From G963662605 sp963667005 (GTDB lineage: Bacteria > Bacteroidota > Ignavibacteria > Ignavibacteriales > Ignavibacteriaceae), in assembly GCA_963667005.1 (NCBI GenBank), contig OY762937.1, positions 2,480,001 through 2,544,000 of the forward strand: a stretch of 64,000 nucleotides of DNA, given 5' to 3'. Positions 25,665 to 36,178 of the stretch are shown here, piece by piece. Position numbers and translations under genes: made by a program. The notes under the pieces were generated by a model. It ran no database searches, was not told the origin of the DNA, and was given only the letters and a program-made list of their open reading frames with translations. How positions within the stretch are numbered: position 1 is the first letter of the stretch; every line of letters begins with the position of its first letter.

Positions 25665-26177
25665 ATGGAACGTATTCATTCTGCTGAATATTGGATCCAA
25701 AAACTTGGACTCCAGCCACACCCTGAGGGCGGTTATTACAAGGAGATTTACCGGAGCACGGAGGACATAGCTGCTGGAAATCTACCTGAAAGATATTCGG
25801 GAGCACGGTCTTTTGCGACCTCCATTTACTATTTGCTTCATGAGAATGATATCTCGGCATTTCACCGGATTCAGTCTGATGAGATATGGAGTTATATAGA
25901 CGGCAGTGCGGCGAACATTTATTCACTCACCGCGGACGGGCAGTTACATAAGGAAATCCTGGGAACTGGCGAGGGTGCGGTTCCTCAAATCATTATTCCG
26001 AAACAGACCTGGTTTGCAGCCGACCTGGTACACAAACAATCCTTCGTCCTGGTATCCTGTTTTGTTGCACCCGGATTTGATTTCACTGATTTCGAACTGG
26101 CTCAAAGAAATGAATTGCTAAAACTATTTCCGCAGCATGAAGCCATAATCCGGCAGATGACGACAGAATCGAAATAA
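25665..26177 (+). CDS. cupin, DUF985 family
   Basis: A 170-residue cupin. AEYWIQKLGLQPHPEGGYYKE, TSIYYLLHENDISAFHRI (with the cupin His), SDEIWSYIDG and WFAADL are the DUF985 markers (YML079w-like). Members bind small ligands; the reaction is not established. Cytosolic, no signal peptide. It stands alone between repeat-rich DNA and the lyase gene. Confidence 0.86.
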   Translation: MERIHSAEYWIQKLGLQPHPEGGYYKEIYRSTEDIAAGNLPERYSGARSFATSIYYLLHENDISAFHRIQSDEIWSYIDGSAANIYSLTADGQLHKEILGTGEGAVPQIIIPKQTWFAADLVHKQSFVLVSCFVAPGFDFTDFELAQRNELLKLFPQHEAIIRQMTTESK

Positions 26178-26277
26178 CATGCGGCAGTAATGCCATTGAC
26201 TTTGGCATTTATTATCAGTAAACTTTTAACAGTTAAATTCCATTTGAATTTACACGGGTGATTCAGGTTTGGCTGAT

Positions 26278-29250
26278 ATGATTAATAAAATATATTTAAT
26301 CCTGCTGATGAGTATTACTATAGCCGTGAGTAATACTTCGGCTCAGACCGGTGCATGGAATCCATCCGGTGCCGATACCTCGTATCCACGTACTCTATTC
26401 AAATCCTCAGAAATCCAGACTGTCAGGACATCACTTTCTAATCCGGAAATGCTGACCTTATTTCAAGGGGTATACAACTCTGCAGTGCAAACTGTATCGA
26501 CTGACTCAAGTGATGCTTCAAGGCTGGTGAATAGCCATGTCGCAAAAAATGCTTCGTTTGTAGTTATACTCGGGAAAAAATATTCTTCGGGTTCAGTAGT
26601 TGACCTGCCATCTGACGAATCAGCCGCTCTCAGAGCAAAAGTGATTTCCATCCTTGAATCATTCGATACAGCTGTTGACCGCATAACGGTATCCAATCCT
26701 GCTATATACGACAGCTGGCAGTGGAGAAGCAAGGAGTTGATTGATTTTTGTATCGCTTACGACTTGCTAAAAGGAGCAGGGGTTCCTGATTCACAATTGG
26801 TTGGGGCAAAAGCAAGGATTCAAGAGTTCGCGGGGCATTTATATGAAGAATCCACACGGTTGATCGCTCCACCGACGTATCCGGTCAGCTTTTTTGATCT
26901 GGTGTATAACAATCATGCGATTATGACTGCTTCAGCGCTCGGCATGGCAGCATTAGTTATTAATGGAGCGACAAGTGTTGCTCCCACTATGCAGCCGCTT
27001 AATTGGATAAACACAGCCATGTGGAACTTGGAAAACATTCTGTTTATATCTGCTAACCGGCAGAGTGACGCCGGAAGTATCGGCGGCTATGCCGAAGGTC
27101 CGGGTTATTTTAGATATGGTTTTCTTAACTACCTGCCATTTATCAGGGCAATGGGGAATTTACTGCCTGCCGGTTCACAGCAATACACGTACAGGATTAC
27201 AAGCCGTTCGATCCCGAATCCATTTTATGATAGCAGATATGATTCGCTCTATTCCTGGGTTACTAAGATAAGGATGCCTGATGGCAGAATGCCTGCAATT
27301 GAAGATACGTACATGAATGATTTCTTTCCTGAACTAGCACTTACCGGAAAGTCAGCTTTTATCTGGCATAATTCCTACAGCCGGCTGCAAGTCGGTACAT
27401 CACTGAATGCTGAATTGATGAGTTCTAATACGGATATGCGGGCAAATTATATAGCCTCACTTCCTTCTGCCGGTGTAATTACAGACAGCCTGATGCAGGT
27501 ACTGCCGTTGAGTGGGAATTTAGTATTCCGTTCCGCTACCGATTCAAATGCCGTCTATATGCATATCACAGGAAAACATGGAATTGCCAGAGCGAATTCA
27601 TACGGTCATAATCAGGCAGATGTTTCAAGTTTTATTATTTACAAGGGAGGGGAAGTTCTTGCCATAGATCCGGGATACATCAGCTATGCGCGTAGAGCAG
27701 AAGTGGGAAATGCACAGAATCATAATATGATTTTGGTAGACGGTGCGGGGCCGGCAATAGGTGACCCGCAAAACTCCAATGATGCCGATGGCTATATCGA
27801 AAATACATTTGAAACTGACAAACTTGGGTATGGCGAAGCCCGCACAAATTATTCAAGTGTAGATATCAACAGGAAATTCTTATTCATCAGAAAGAGCTAC
27901 TTCCTAAATGCTGATTTTCTTACAGCTGCCTCAAGCCATAATTATACATGGCAAATGCATGGTGCCGGTATTGAGGGTGGTGATGTAAACGGCTTGGGCG
28001 TATTTATTGATAATCTGGCTAATGGAGAAGGTACGTGGAAAAAAGGGAATCAATCGCTTTTGGTCCATTCCGTTGCCAGCGGGGGAGCCTCATCCTATTC
28101 AAAGGCAGTTATGCCGCATGAATATGCATATGATTCTACGAACAGTCATACTGCTTTATACACTAACAAAAACGGCGCAGCCAATACTGAATTTCTGTCT
28201 GCACTTTACCCATACGAATCCGATACAATTGCGATAACAACACTTGCGGTCTCGCCGGTGACTGCACTCAAAATAAACGGGCATCAATACTTGGACATTT
28301 CCTTCGTTCAGGAAGATACGGTTGTGCAATCGCTTGATAGTACAGTAACGCTTCTTGATAGAAGCCTCTCCTCTAACAGTAAACTCACATTCTTCTCTTT
28401 AGATAAGGAGTCTCGTGACTTTGACCAGTGGTTTGTAAAAAACGGTTCACAGTTGAAATATGGCGATAGAAATCTCATGATGACCGGCACAAGATTGGAT
28501 ATAGCGTTTCAACAAAATAGCAGCAATACATTTACCGGATTTACCAACGCAGCTGCAACAGTCACATTGTATGTCGGGAAGCATATAAGTACTGTGACAG
28601 GTCAAAATATTCAGTCATGGGAACAGTCAGACGGGAATTACATAACCATACATTTCAGCGGGGCATCGAATTTTACGCTTAATATATCAACCGTCTTATC
28701 GGTAAAGGTTATTCCTCAGGGGTTTTATAACACCGCAGGATATTTGAATAGTCGGGATACGCTTAAAATATTATTGGCAAATTCTGTTTCTCCATTCTCA
28801 TTTGTAGATTCAACTACCGCCGTGCTTGATTCTCTGTCATTTACTGCTAGTGCAACTATAACCGCACCGCTTAGCGGTTCTTATTATCTAGTTATTAAAC
28901 ACCGGAATAGTATAGAGACATGGAGTGCGTTACCTGTTAATGTTACTATAGGTGCGATTATTGAATATGATTTCACTGATGCACAAAATAAAGCCTACGG
29001 GGATAATCTGATTCTGGTATCAACTACACCTGTCAAATGGGCGTTATACGGGGGAGACGTTAATCAGGATGGTTATGTGGATCCTCTGGATCTATCAATT
29101 GTTGATCAGGCATCATTTAATTATGTCTCAGGTCGCGGAGTGCCAGCGGATGTTAACGGCGATGGTTATGTTGATCCGCTGGACTTATCTATTACTGATC
29201 AAAACTCATTCAACTACGTCGGTATCCGGCGTCCGAATAAAGGCGAATGA
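26278..29250 (+). CDS. heparinase II/III-like polysaccharide lyase with C-terminal dockerin-like repeats
   Basis: A secreted protein of about 990 residues. Signal peptide MINKIYLILLMSITIAVSNT ending at SAQ. Residues about 120-340 are an alpha-toroid-type region (DSWQWRSKELIDFCIAYDLL; GSIGGYAEGPGYFRYGF). Residues about 440-640 are the heparinase II/III beta region with ANSYGHNQADVSSFIIYKGG, IDPGYISYARRA and QNHNMILVDGAG, supplying the His, Tyr and Asn expected of the active site. The last 70 residues hold two GDVNQDGYVDPLDLSIVDQ-like Ca-binding dockerin repeats, and no T9SS tail is seen. The ATG at 26278 is preferred over a TTG at 26269. Substrate is uncertain; alginate or another uronate is possible given the PL7 enzyme. 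Confidence 0.8.
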   Translation: MINKIYLILLMSITIAVSNTSAQTGAWNPSGADTSYPRTLFKSSEIQTVRTSLSNPEMLTLFQGVYNSAVQTVSTDSSDASRLVNSHVAKNASFVVILGKKYSSGSVVDLPSDESAALRAKVISILESFDTAVDRITVSNPAIYDSWQWRSKELIDFCIAYDLLKGAGVPDSQLVGAKARIQEFAGHLYEESTRLIAPPTYPVSFFDLVYNNHAIMTASALGMAALVINGATSVAPTMQPLNWINTAMWNLENILFISANRQSDAGSIGGYAEGPGYFRYGFLNYLPFIRAMGNLLPAGSQQYTYRITSRSIPNPFYDSRYDSLYSWVTKIRMPDGRMPAIEDTYMNDFFPELALTGKSAFIWHNSYSRLQVGTSLNAELMSSNTDMRANYIASLPSAGVITDSLMQVLPLSGNLVFRSATDSNAVYMHITGKHGIARANSYGHNQADVSSFIIYKGGEVLAIDPGYISYARRAEVGNAQNHNMILVDGAGPAIGDPQNSNDADGYIENTFETDKLGYGEARTNYSSVDINRKFLFIRKSYFLNADFLTAASSHNYTWQMHGAGIEGGDVNGLGVFIDNLANGEGTWKKGNQSLLVHSVASGGASSYSKAVMPHEYAYDSTNSHTALYTNKNGAANTEFLSALYPYESDTIAITTLAVSPVTALKINGHQYLDISFVQEDTVVQSLDSTVTLLDRSLSSNSKLTFFSLDKESRDFDQWFVKNGSQLKYGDRNLMMTGTRLDIAFQQNSSNTFTGFTNAAATVTLYVGKHISTVTGQNIQSWEQSDGNYITIHFSGASNFTLNISTVLSVKVIPQGFYNTAGYLNSRDTLKILLANSVSPFSFVDSTTAVLDSLSFTASATITAPLSGSYYLVIKHRNSIETWSALPVNVTIGAIIEYDFTDAQNKAYGDNLILVSTTPVKWALYGGDVNQDGYVDPLDLSIVDQASFNYVSGRGVPADVNGDGYVDPLDLSITDQNSFNYVGIRRPNKGE

Positions 29251-29391
29251 TAAGTTGTTCGTCCTGACAGGTGATATGTCATTCCCGGTTTTGGTATTAA
29301 ATATTTCGAGTTAGGGGAGAAGGCTCAGCCCACCAAAGCTTTTCCGAAAATCACTGATACCACAAAGAGTTGACAAAAACCTCAGCGGTTT

Positions 29392-31746
29392 TCACTTAGG
29401 CCTTATCACTTTTGAGTTATTTTTCCTTTTTTCAAAGAGTGCTTCAAGTGCCTTTCTTTCCGTTGGGAAATATGCGTATCCTTGCTTTTCCAATATTGAT
29501 AAGGCAGATATTCCTGTCCGTAGTATTGGTTGCTTTGATATAGCAATTTCCAAATGAGACAATGCTGAATCCAGATTGTTTTTGTAATAATAGGCCTCGG
29601 CTAAACCGAGATAGACATCGAAGTCTTTCGTATTGGCTTTTGCGAATCTCTTAAAATATTCAATTGCCTTGTCATACTTCATCAACTCCAAATAACAGTA
29701 AGCAGCCCACGCTACAAAATTATGATTATCTGGCCATAATTGCATGCATTGTTCAAAATCATCACAGGCAGCCTTATACTGGCCAAGGGACTTGTATATT
29801 CTCCCTCTCATACCCAATGAGGAGACATCTGTTCTATCATAATATATTGCCATGGAATAATCTGCAGATGCCTTGAGACTATCGCCCATTTCTTTGTGTA
29901 CAAACCCCCGAAGATTCCATAGTTTATTAATCTGGTGCGCACTGTCGAGGGCAAGCGCGCTATCTATGTCCGACAACGCTTCATGGTATAATTTATTTGT
30001 CGTGTATATGTCGGCACGTATATACAAGGCGCTTGCATTATGAGTTTCTAAGGAAAGTATTTTATTGCAGTCTGCTAATGCGGCATCATTTTGGTGGTCA
30101 AGTTCTAATGATGCCCTGGAGAGCAAGCTTGGAATATCATTCGGGAAAATTTGCAACGCCATTGTATATTGGTCTATCGCCTCATTTCTACCAAAGTATT
30201 TATCCTTTTGTTGTCCGTTTTTAATATGCATCAAGAGGAGCTTTTGCTCTCTTCGGCTGAGTTGATTTCTATTGGTCAGTGTGTCCCTTCCTGATCCTGA
30301 TATCATGCTGCTTCGCGGTATACCATTTGCAAGAAATTCAGGATTTATATAATCCGTGGTACCGTGGGTTTCCTTTGCTTTTAAGAACATTGCCCGCAAT
30401 GACATAGGGATCGGCAGCTTCACTTCTTGAATGTACTTACCTGTTTTATCCGGTAAGCCATAGCCGAGGCACAACGTATCTAATCCGATTATTCGAGTAA
30501 AATAAAATCTCGAAATTAACTCTCTCGGATCTATGACTTTTCGTACTTTATCATTTTCATAAAACCAACTGAAACACAAGGGGAGTGTGTCTTTATAGGC
30601 TGCCCGAATTGCTGGAATTTTCAGTAGTTCATTCATAAGTAAATCCAGAGTGTACAATTCTGTAAAATCGTCTACCAGCTCACCATCCTCGTCGGTTTTA
30701 GCGCGTTTAGTGATTGCTCCGGTAAATCCGCTGTACCAATCGACATCTCCGCTTAGGCGAAGTACCTTTATTGAGTATTCCGGCTTAGAGTTCTCATCTT
30801 TAATAAACGTTTCAATAAATGAGACATATGGTCCCACAATAGAGAGCATTTCATATTTTTTAGAGTATTGCCAATACGGTGAAACCAGTGTATCAACGCT
30901 TTGTTCCATCCCGCCATAGCGATTGACTTTGGGACGTGTTTCGAGAACAACTATTGTATCCCCGGACATTTTAACTTTAGCCGTAGGGATGTAAAAATTG
31001 CTTTTGCTTGTATCCGGAGCTATAAAATCTATATCATTGATGTCTGCAAAAACCTCATTGTAAATTTCAATTGTATCTCCATCGAAATACGGATAAGCAA
31101 TGGCACGCGTATTATTCCATTTTACTATCCATTCGCCTGTCTCCTTCGAATTGGTGAATACAGTGTCGTTTATAATCGCATTCTTTTTTGCGCACGACTT
31201 TTCAAATTCATAGTCAATAAATTTACTGCCGCTTAGCTGAAAAGACCGGAATGCTCCGTGCTGTGGATGCTTTGCATCTTCGCCAATGAAGCTATAATAC
31301 ATCCACAGTTCGATACAGCCCAGATCTAATTCAAATTTTGATATGGTTATATTGTTCCCAAGATACAAATCGGCGACTGGAGTTAATTTGTCCCCGGTTT
31401 TGCCTAATGCTACCAGATACGATTTCACGTCACCGTTTCCGGAGTCGGCCGATATTATTATTGCTGTGCAGGGGAATCTACATCCTGATATCGAATCGAT
31501 ATTGGTTATTCTGTCTATAGAAATACGTAGCTCTTTGCCGCCGTTGTTTAATCTCTCTGTGTATTTGCCGTCGGCAAAGTGGATTGTCTTTTTTGTAATT
31601 GGATTTGAGTGATATGTAAAATTGAGTATTTGCTTAATAGAGGCACTATCTGTAGTGCCCGCAAATATATTGCTGTTCGAAATGAATAGCAAAACTAATA
31701 ATATATGCAGAGATTTTGAAAGTATCGTACGCAACACGAACCCCAT
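29392..31746 (-). CDS. secreted TPR protein, paralogue A
   Basis: A 784-residue protein with signal peptide (hydrophobic HILLVLLFISNSNIFAG). Residues about 40-480 form an unrecognised domain containing NPITKKTIHFADGKYTE, ISADSGNGDVKSYLVALG, DLYLGNNITISKFEL and ETGEWIVKWNNTRAIAYPYF. Residues about 500-770 are TPR repeats (ALQIFPNDIPSLLSRASLEL; AIEYFKRFAKANTKDFDVYL). The neighbour at 31972 has the same layout and recognisably similar N-terminal blocks. Probably periplasmic or outer-surface. Function unknown. Confidence 0.75.
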   Translation of the reverse strand: MGFVLRTILSKSLHILLVLLFISNSNIFAGTTDSASIKQILNFTYHSNPITKKTIHFADGKYTERLNNGGKELRISIDRITNIDSISGCRFPCTAIIISADSGNGDVKSYLVALGKTGDKLTPVADLYLGNNITISKFELDLGCIELWMYYSFIGEDAKHPQHGAFRSFQLSGSKFIDYEFEKSCAKKNAIINDTVFTNSKETGEWIVKWNNTRAIAYPYFDGDTIEIYNEVFADINDIDFIAPDTSKSNFYIPTAKVKMSGDTIVVLETRPKVNRYGGMEQSVDTLVSPYWQYSKKYEMLSIVGPYVSFIETFIKDENSKPEYSIKVLRLSGDVDWYSGFTGAITKRAKTDEDGELVDDFTELYTLDLLMNELLKIPAIRAAYKDTLPLCFSWFYENDKVRKVIDPRELISRFYFTRIIGLDTLCLGYGLPDKTGKYIQEVKLPIPMSLRAMFLKAKETHGTTDYINPEFLANGIPRSSMISGSGRDTLTNRNQLSRREQKLLLMHIKNGQQKDKYFGRNEAIDQYTMALQIFPNDIPSLLSRASLELDHQNDAALADCNKILSLETHNASALYIRADIYTTNKLYHEALSDIDSALALDSAHQINKLWNLRGFVHKEMGDSLKASADYSMAIYYDRTDVSSLGMRGRIYKSLGQYKAACDDFEQCMQLWPDNHNFVAWAAYCYLELMKYDKAIEYFKRFAKANTKDFDVYLGLAEAYYYKNNLDSALSHLEIAISKQPILRTGISALSILEKQGYAYFPTERKALEALFEKRKNNSKVIRPK

Positions 31747-31971
31747 AATTAAATATACTTGCCTTAATATACATAAATTGCTTCATTTCCGAAATACTCC
31801 GAAAATAGTGGAATTGTCACCGGGATTTTGACTATTTCATGTTTGATTTCTGGCTGCGTAACTAATAGATAAAATCACCAGCAAAATAATTCAAAAACAA
31901 CATTGAAATTTCAAATGCGCAATGAAATTAAACAGTACCACATTCGTATTGAGAGGTTCTCTTAATAAATC

Positions 31972-34278
31972 CTATTTTTTTGATTTTTCCCGAATAAGGA
32001 ATATGTTTTTCAAGTGCTTTTTTTCTGCATCAGTATAGGAATATCCCTGTTGCTCGAGGTCAATAATTCCTTTTAAACCATTTTCAAGTTTTGGAAATAT
32101 GGAAATGGCCTCATTGATGTAGCGTATAGCTTGGGGAGAATCGCCTTTAAGAAAGTAGACAATGGACATTCCGATTTTTGGGTCAACATTGGAACCATCG
32201 GCACTTATACTTTTAGTAAAATACGAAATGGCTTCATCGTAATTATTCAGCCCGGAGTATGCATATCCCATATTACTCAATAAACCGGGAGAATCTTTTC
32301 CCTGTGTGCGATATTGCTGATAATCTTTAAGTGCTGCGTTAAAATTACTCAGGGCTAAATACTGATTGCCTCGAATGAAATATGCATCAATGTTGCTGCT
32401 ATCCTCCTGTATTGCTTTATTTAAATCCTGAATTGCTTCAGTATATTTTTTAAGTCCCGAATAAGCAGCTGCACGTAGTACGTAAAAAATCGTTGGCTCT
32501 ACTGTAATTTCCGGCAAATAAATATGATTATAATCATCTATTGCTTTTGTGAAATTTCTCTTTCGCTGATAACATAACGCGCGATAATAATGGGGTAAGG
32601 AATAGGATGGTTCGATATTAATTGACTTATCACAGTCGATCATGACTTGTTCCCAATTGCCGACATTTGCACATGAAATGAACCTTTCTCTAAGTGCATC
32701 AAGATCATCAGGGTATAGTGTCAAGGCCCTTGTAAGCTCCACTATAGCTTCATTATATTTTTTATCTTCAAAGAATTTGTTTCCTTTGTTGAAATATTCC
32801 ACTGATTCTTTCTTTTTTTTATCTGCTATAGTGACGGAATCTATATAATTATTTTGTCGTATGACCGCAAGATACTTTTCAAAGTTAATCGAATCTTGTT
32901 CAGCTATGAAAAGCGGATTAATATCTTCTAAGGTAGTTTTATTTCTTTTGACTTCCTCAAACATTCTTTTACTCATTGCTGGAATAGAGAGTTTTATTAC
33001 AAACGTTGTAAAATTTCCTTTCTCAACTTCACAACCATGCGTTAATCCAAATAAAATAGTTGCTGTATCACCGCGAATCGATTTTATTGCAAAACTTTCA
33101 AGCAAGAATGAAAAATCAATTTCACATTCGCCCTCCAGGGAATCACACAGCTGCTGCAAATTTCTTGGAGTGAATTGATGCAAATGCGCTAGTATAATCG
33201 AATCTTTCATCAGTTCTTGGAATACATCATTTTCGGGAAAAATATCTGTTATTTTGGGCTGATTACTTCCAACTTCTCTAAGATTCTTTGTCGTTCTAAT
33301 CATTTTTTCGAAGCTTTTTTCCGTATCACAAGGAGCAGTCGAGGTATCGGGTATTGCGGCCGTATCTTTCCTTCCAAGTTCACATACATTCAAAACATGC
33401 CCATAAATAGGGTGAACGCCACCCGAACCATCATACGTAGAGAAAAAGGAAACATATGGCCCAACGATTGATAACATCTGACAGTCAGTATATGAATACC
33501 AATAAGGTTGAAAATAGGATAAATCAGAATCAGCATCACCATAAAATTCATTATTGTCATCTAAATCTTCTCTGCTAGTACAATATAAGAAGGTAGTATC
33601 TCCAGTAGTGCTATTAAAAGCATCCGCCCGGTTGGTGTTCCATTTGACATTCCACATCCCGGTTTTAACGGAATGAGTATAAATTGTGTCATAGGCTATT
33701 TTTAGTTTTTCTTTAACAGCTTCTTCGTGATTTTCGTCAATCAATTGATTATTTATAATACTGAAATTTCTGCATGTTATGCAATTGATTTGGATGGTGT
33801 CATCTTGCGTGCTTGGCCATATCCAGTAAATCTCAATATGACCATTCGAAATATTGAAATATTTAACCGTAATATTCTTACCAAGATATACGGAGGCGGC
33901 AGGGGTTACGGAATTTTGCTTTTGCAAAAATGCGACCAGATATGAGTATCTTTCTCCATTGCCGGAATCTACATCCAGACATGCCCCCATACCTGGAATG
34001 CTGTCTTTTGTTAACCCAGCTACCTGCGTTTTATTGCTAAAACTTAGTGTGAGCTTTCTTGCATTGTTTTTTAATAGAATTGATGTCTTACCATTAGAAA
34101 ATTTGACCGTTGTATGAGTAATGGGGTTGTTTTCATAGCGGCATTGCCTGATACTTTGCCAAAACTCATCATTATTCATTCTATTCGAAGTTGTCTGTCC
34201 GAATATTGGAATACAAAACAACGCGATGGTAATTATGTGTAAAACGAAACTTTTTTGTAAGGGTGAGCCGGTGTTCAT
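31972..34278 (-). CDS. secreted TPR protein, paralogue B
   Basis: A 768-residue protein with signal peptide (FVLHIITIALFCIPIFGQ). Its N-terminal domain shares blocks with paralogue A: NPITHTTVKFSNGKTS, DVDSGNGERYSYLVAF, VYLGKNITVKYFNI and KTGMWNVKWNTNRADAF. C-terminal TPRs begin near residue 480 (YFNKGNKFFEDKKYNEAIVE, ALTLYPDDLDAL). The two genes are tandem on the same strand, 225 bases apart, and look like an old duplication: protein similarity is moderate and concentrated in motifs. Role unknown. Confidence 0.75.
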   Translation of the reverse strand: MNTGSPLQKSFVLHIITIALFCIPIFGQTTSNRMNNDEFWQSIRQCRYENNPITHTTVKFSNGKTSILLKNNARKLTLSFSNKTQVAGLTKDSIPGMGACLDVDSGNGERYSYLVAFLQKQNSVTPAASVYLGKNITVKYFNISNGHIEIYWIWPSTQDDTIQINCITCRNFSIINNQLIDENHEEAVKEKLKIAYDTIYTHSVKTGMWNVKWNTNRADAFNSTTGDTTFLYCTSREDLDDNNEFYGDADSDLSYFQPYWYSYTDCQMLSIVGPYVSFFSTYDGSGGVHPIYGHVLNVCELGRKDTAAIPDTSTAPCDTEKSFEKMIRTTKNLREVGSNQPKITDIFPENDVFQELMKDSIILAHLHQFTPRNLQQLCDSLEGECEIDFSFLLESFAIKSIRGDTATILFGLTHGCEVEKGNFTTFVIKLSIPAMSKRMFEEVKRNKTTLEDINPLFIAEQDSINFEKYLAVIRQNNYIDSVTIADKKKKESVEYFNKGNKFFEDKKYNEAIVELTRALTLYPDDLDALRERFISCANVGNWEQVMIDCDKSINIEPSYSLPHYYRALCYQRKRNFTKAIDDYNHIYLPEITVEPTIFYVLRAAAYSGLKKYTEAIQDLNKAIQEDSSNIDAYFIRGNQYLALSNFNAALKDYQQYRTQGKDSPGLLSNMGYAYSGLNNYDEAISYFTKSISADGSNVDPKIGMSIVYFLKGDSPQAIRYINEAISIFPKLENGLKGIIDLEQQGYSYTDAEKKHLKNIFLIREKSKK

Positions 34279-34483
34279 ATTATTTCCCGCAGATAATCAT
34301 TAGTAAACCCAAAATACTCAAAGCACGAATAATTAAAAACAAGATTTTTCACTATAATGAAATTAATGCTGTTTTTATTAGTTGTTAAGGAGCAAAAAAC
34401 ATGAGCCGCTCCTAGAGAGCTCAATCAATATATTCAAATGGCAATTCTACTAAGCTGATACTCCTTTGGAGTTCAAAAGGGGG

Positions 34484-36178
34484 CTAAATATCTTTGGAGA
34501 CTTCTCTTAGTCCGAGAAAATAGGTGAGGATAGTGAGCACGAAGGATAACAATGCTATCATGGCGAGGGATAATGTAAAGAAACTCAATGGCAGAGGGAG
34601 TTTTAAATTTTGTGTGAATATAAAATACTGTGTCAGGGGGATAAATAACACTGCGATGATAAATCCCAGATAAAACAAGCAGACGAGAAAAGCAGTCGAG
34701 GCACCTTGCGACGAGGCTATTCGAATTGGATTCTTTTCCTCGAAGTTGGCAAAGTATGTCCCGAAGCCATAGTTTACTGAAACAACAGTAACAACAATTA
34801 AAAATGTTACAATTGCAGAGAATAGCTTGAGCGAAACGGAGAACATAACATGACTGGCAAAAGTTAGCATTTCTGAAAGAATCAGCATAAGTACCAGATA
34901 CACAATAAAACGGTACGCATAGACTTTTTTGTAATTGACCGGAGCCGACCGGATTTTCCAGAACGTATTTCCCTCAAGGCTGTAATGGGGGAAGACAAAT
35001 CGCAGTGCAAGCGAACTGATAAGGAACGAGTTGAACAGAAAGAACACTAAATAAATCAGCGCCTGAACTTCTGGATTCAGGCTGCGGAACATTTCCGTTG
35101 ATTTGCCGCCGATGCTGAGAATAAATACTGCCATAAGTGAAATCATCAAAAGCAGGTGAAACGTTTGTGCCGGGTCACGTAGAAATAACACGATTTCTTT
35201 TCGCAGAATACTCCAGAAAACAGGCGAGCCTCTTCGTTCATTATCAAACCGCAGAAGGGGTATGGATTTATTTCTCTTTTCATCATCCTTGGGACGGATT
35301 TCCGAAGCCACGATGAATGTTCTGTAATAACTTTTTTGAGCTATCATATATGCAATAAGAATGAGTACCGCGGCTTCAGCATATAACAGGACAATATAAC
35401 CGAATGCAAGTGTGGTGTGCCCGTGTTGAAATTGATACAGGCTGCTCGCGACCCAGGTGTTGGGTAGATATTTCAAGAGCGGGTTATCAAGCTGTGCAAA
35501 GAGGGCATTAACGTATGAATCGGTGAGAAGCGACTCCTCAATAATCTTCGAAGGATTATTGAAATAAAGGAAAGTTATGACACTTACTAAATAAAATGAG
35601 CCGAGAATAAGAACTGTCCACTTGATGCCGATTTTTGCTGCTATACGTACGAGCAGGAATAAGATCAGCACTCCGAGAATTGCTGCAATAAGTGTAAACG
35701 GAAGAAACAGTCCGACTACAGCATTAATATAAAACATGAGATCGAGTTTGAAATACTGACCGTACGCTAAAAGAACAGAAAACAGAATCAGTATCAAGAC
35801 ACCCGAACTGTAAAAGAAATTATCGAAGAATTTTACCAGAAAAATATTTTCCTGCGGAATCGGCTTGGTAAAAAGATAGTCAATCTCTTTCGACTTAAAC
35901 AATCCCGTGAGCGATACCATAATATTGCCGGCGTTGACCGCGAGGAAAAAAACGAATAGAATAATAGAAATGAAACGATGGAAAAGAAAATTATTTAATT
36001 TCAGGACAGTTAATACGTGCCACAGAACTGCACCGGTAATTTTATACATACCATAAGCGAACCCGAAATAGATGAGTCCGGCAGCGAGGTTCTTTATAAC
36101 GGTTTTGGGTTTCTTGTCGAAGCTGAGGACAAAGAAGGAATAAATTTTATACGTAAGCAGATGAAACAGCTGTTTCAT
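34484..36178 (-). CDS. ABC-2-type transporter permease
   Basis: A 564-residue membrane protein with about 11-12 hydrophobic segments (for example IISIILFVFFLAVNAGNIMV, LVFFLFNSFLISSLALRFVF, IALLSFVLTILTYFLGL). Short cytosolic loops contain YLFTKPIPQENIFLVKFFDN, a typical ABC-2 exporter motif. Overlaps the upstream ATPase gene by 4 bases (ATGA), so the two form an exporter. Cargo cannot be inferred. Confidence 0.85.
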   Translation of the reverse strand: MKQLFHLLTYKIYSFFVLSFDKKPKTVIKNLAAGLIYFGFAYGMYKITGAVLWHVLTVLKLNNFLFHRFISIILFVFFLAVNAGNIMVSLTGLFKSKEIDYLFTKPIPQENIFLVKFFDNFFYSSGVLILILFSVLLAYGQYFKLDLMFYINAVVGLFLPFTLIAAILGVLILFLLVRIAAKIGIKWTVLILGSFYLVSVITFLYFNNPSKIIEESLLTDSYVNALFAQLDNPLLKYLPNTWVASSLYQFQHGHTTLAFGYIVLLYAEAAVLILIAYMIAQKSYYRTFIVASEIRPKDDEKRNKSIPLLRFDNERRGSPVFWSILRKEIVLFLRDPAQTFHLLLMISLMAVFILSIGGKSTEMFRSLNPEVQALIYLVFFLFNSFLISSLALRFVFPHYSLEGNTFWKIRSAPVNYKKVYAYRFIVYLVLMLILSEMLTFASHVMFSVSLKLFSAIVTFLIVVTVVSVNYGFGTYFANFEEKNPIRIASSQGASTAFLVCLFYLGFIIAVLFIPLTQYFIFTQNLKLPLPLSFFTLSLAMIALLSFVLTILTYFLGLREVSKDI

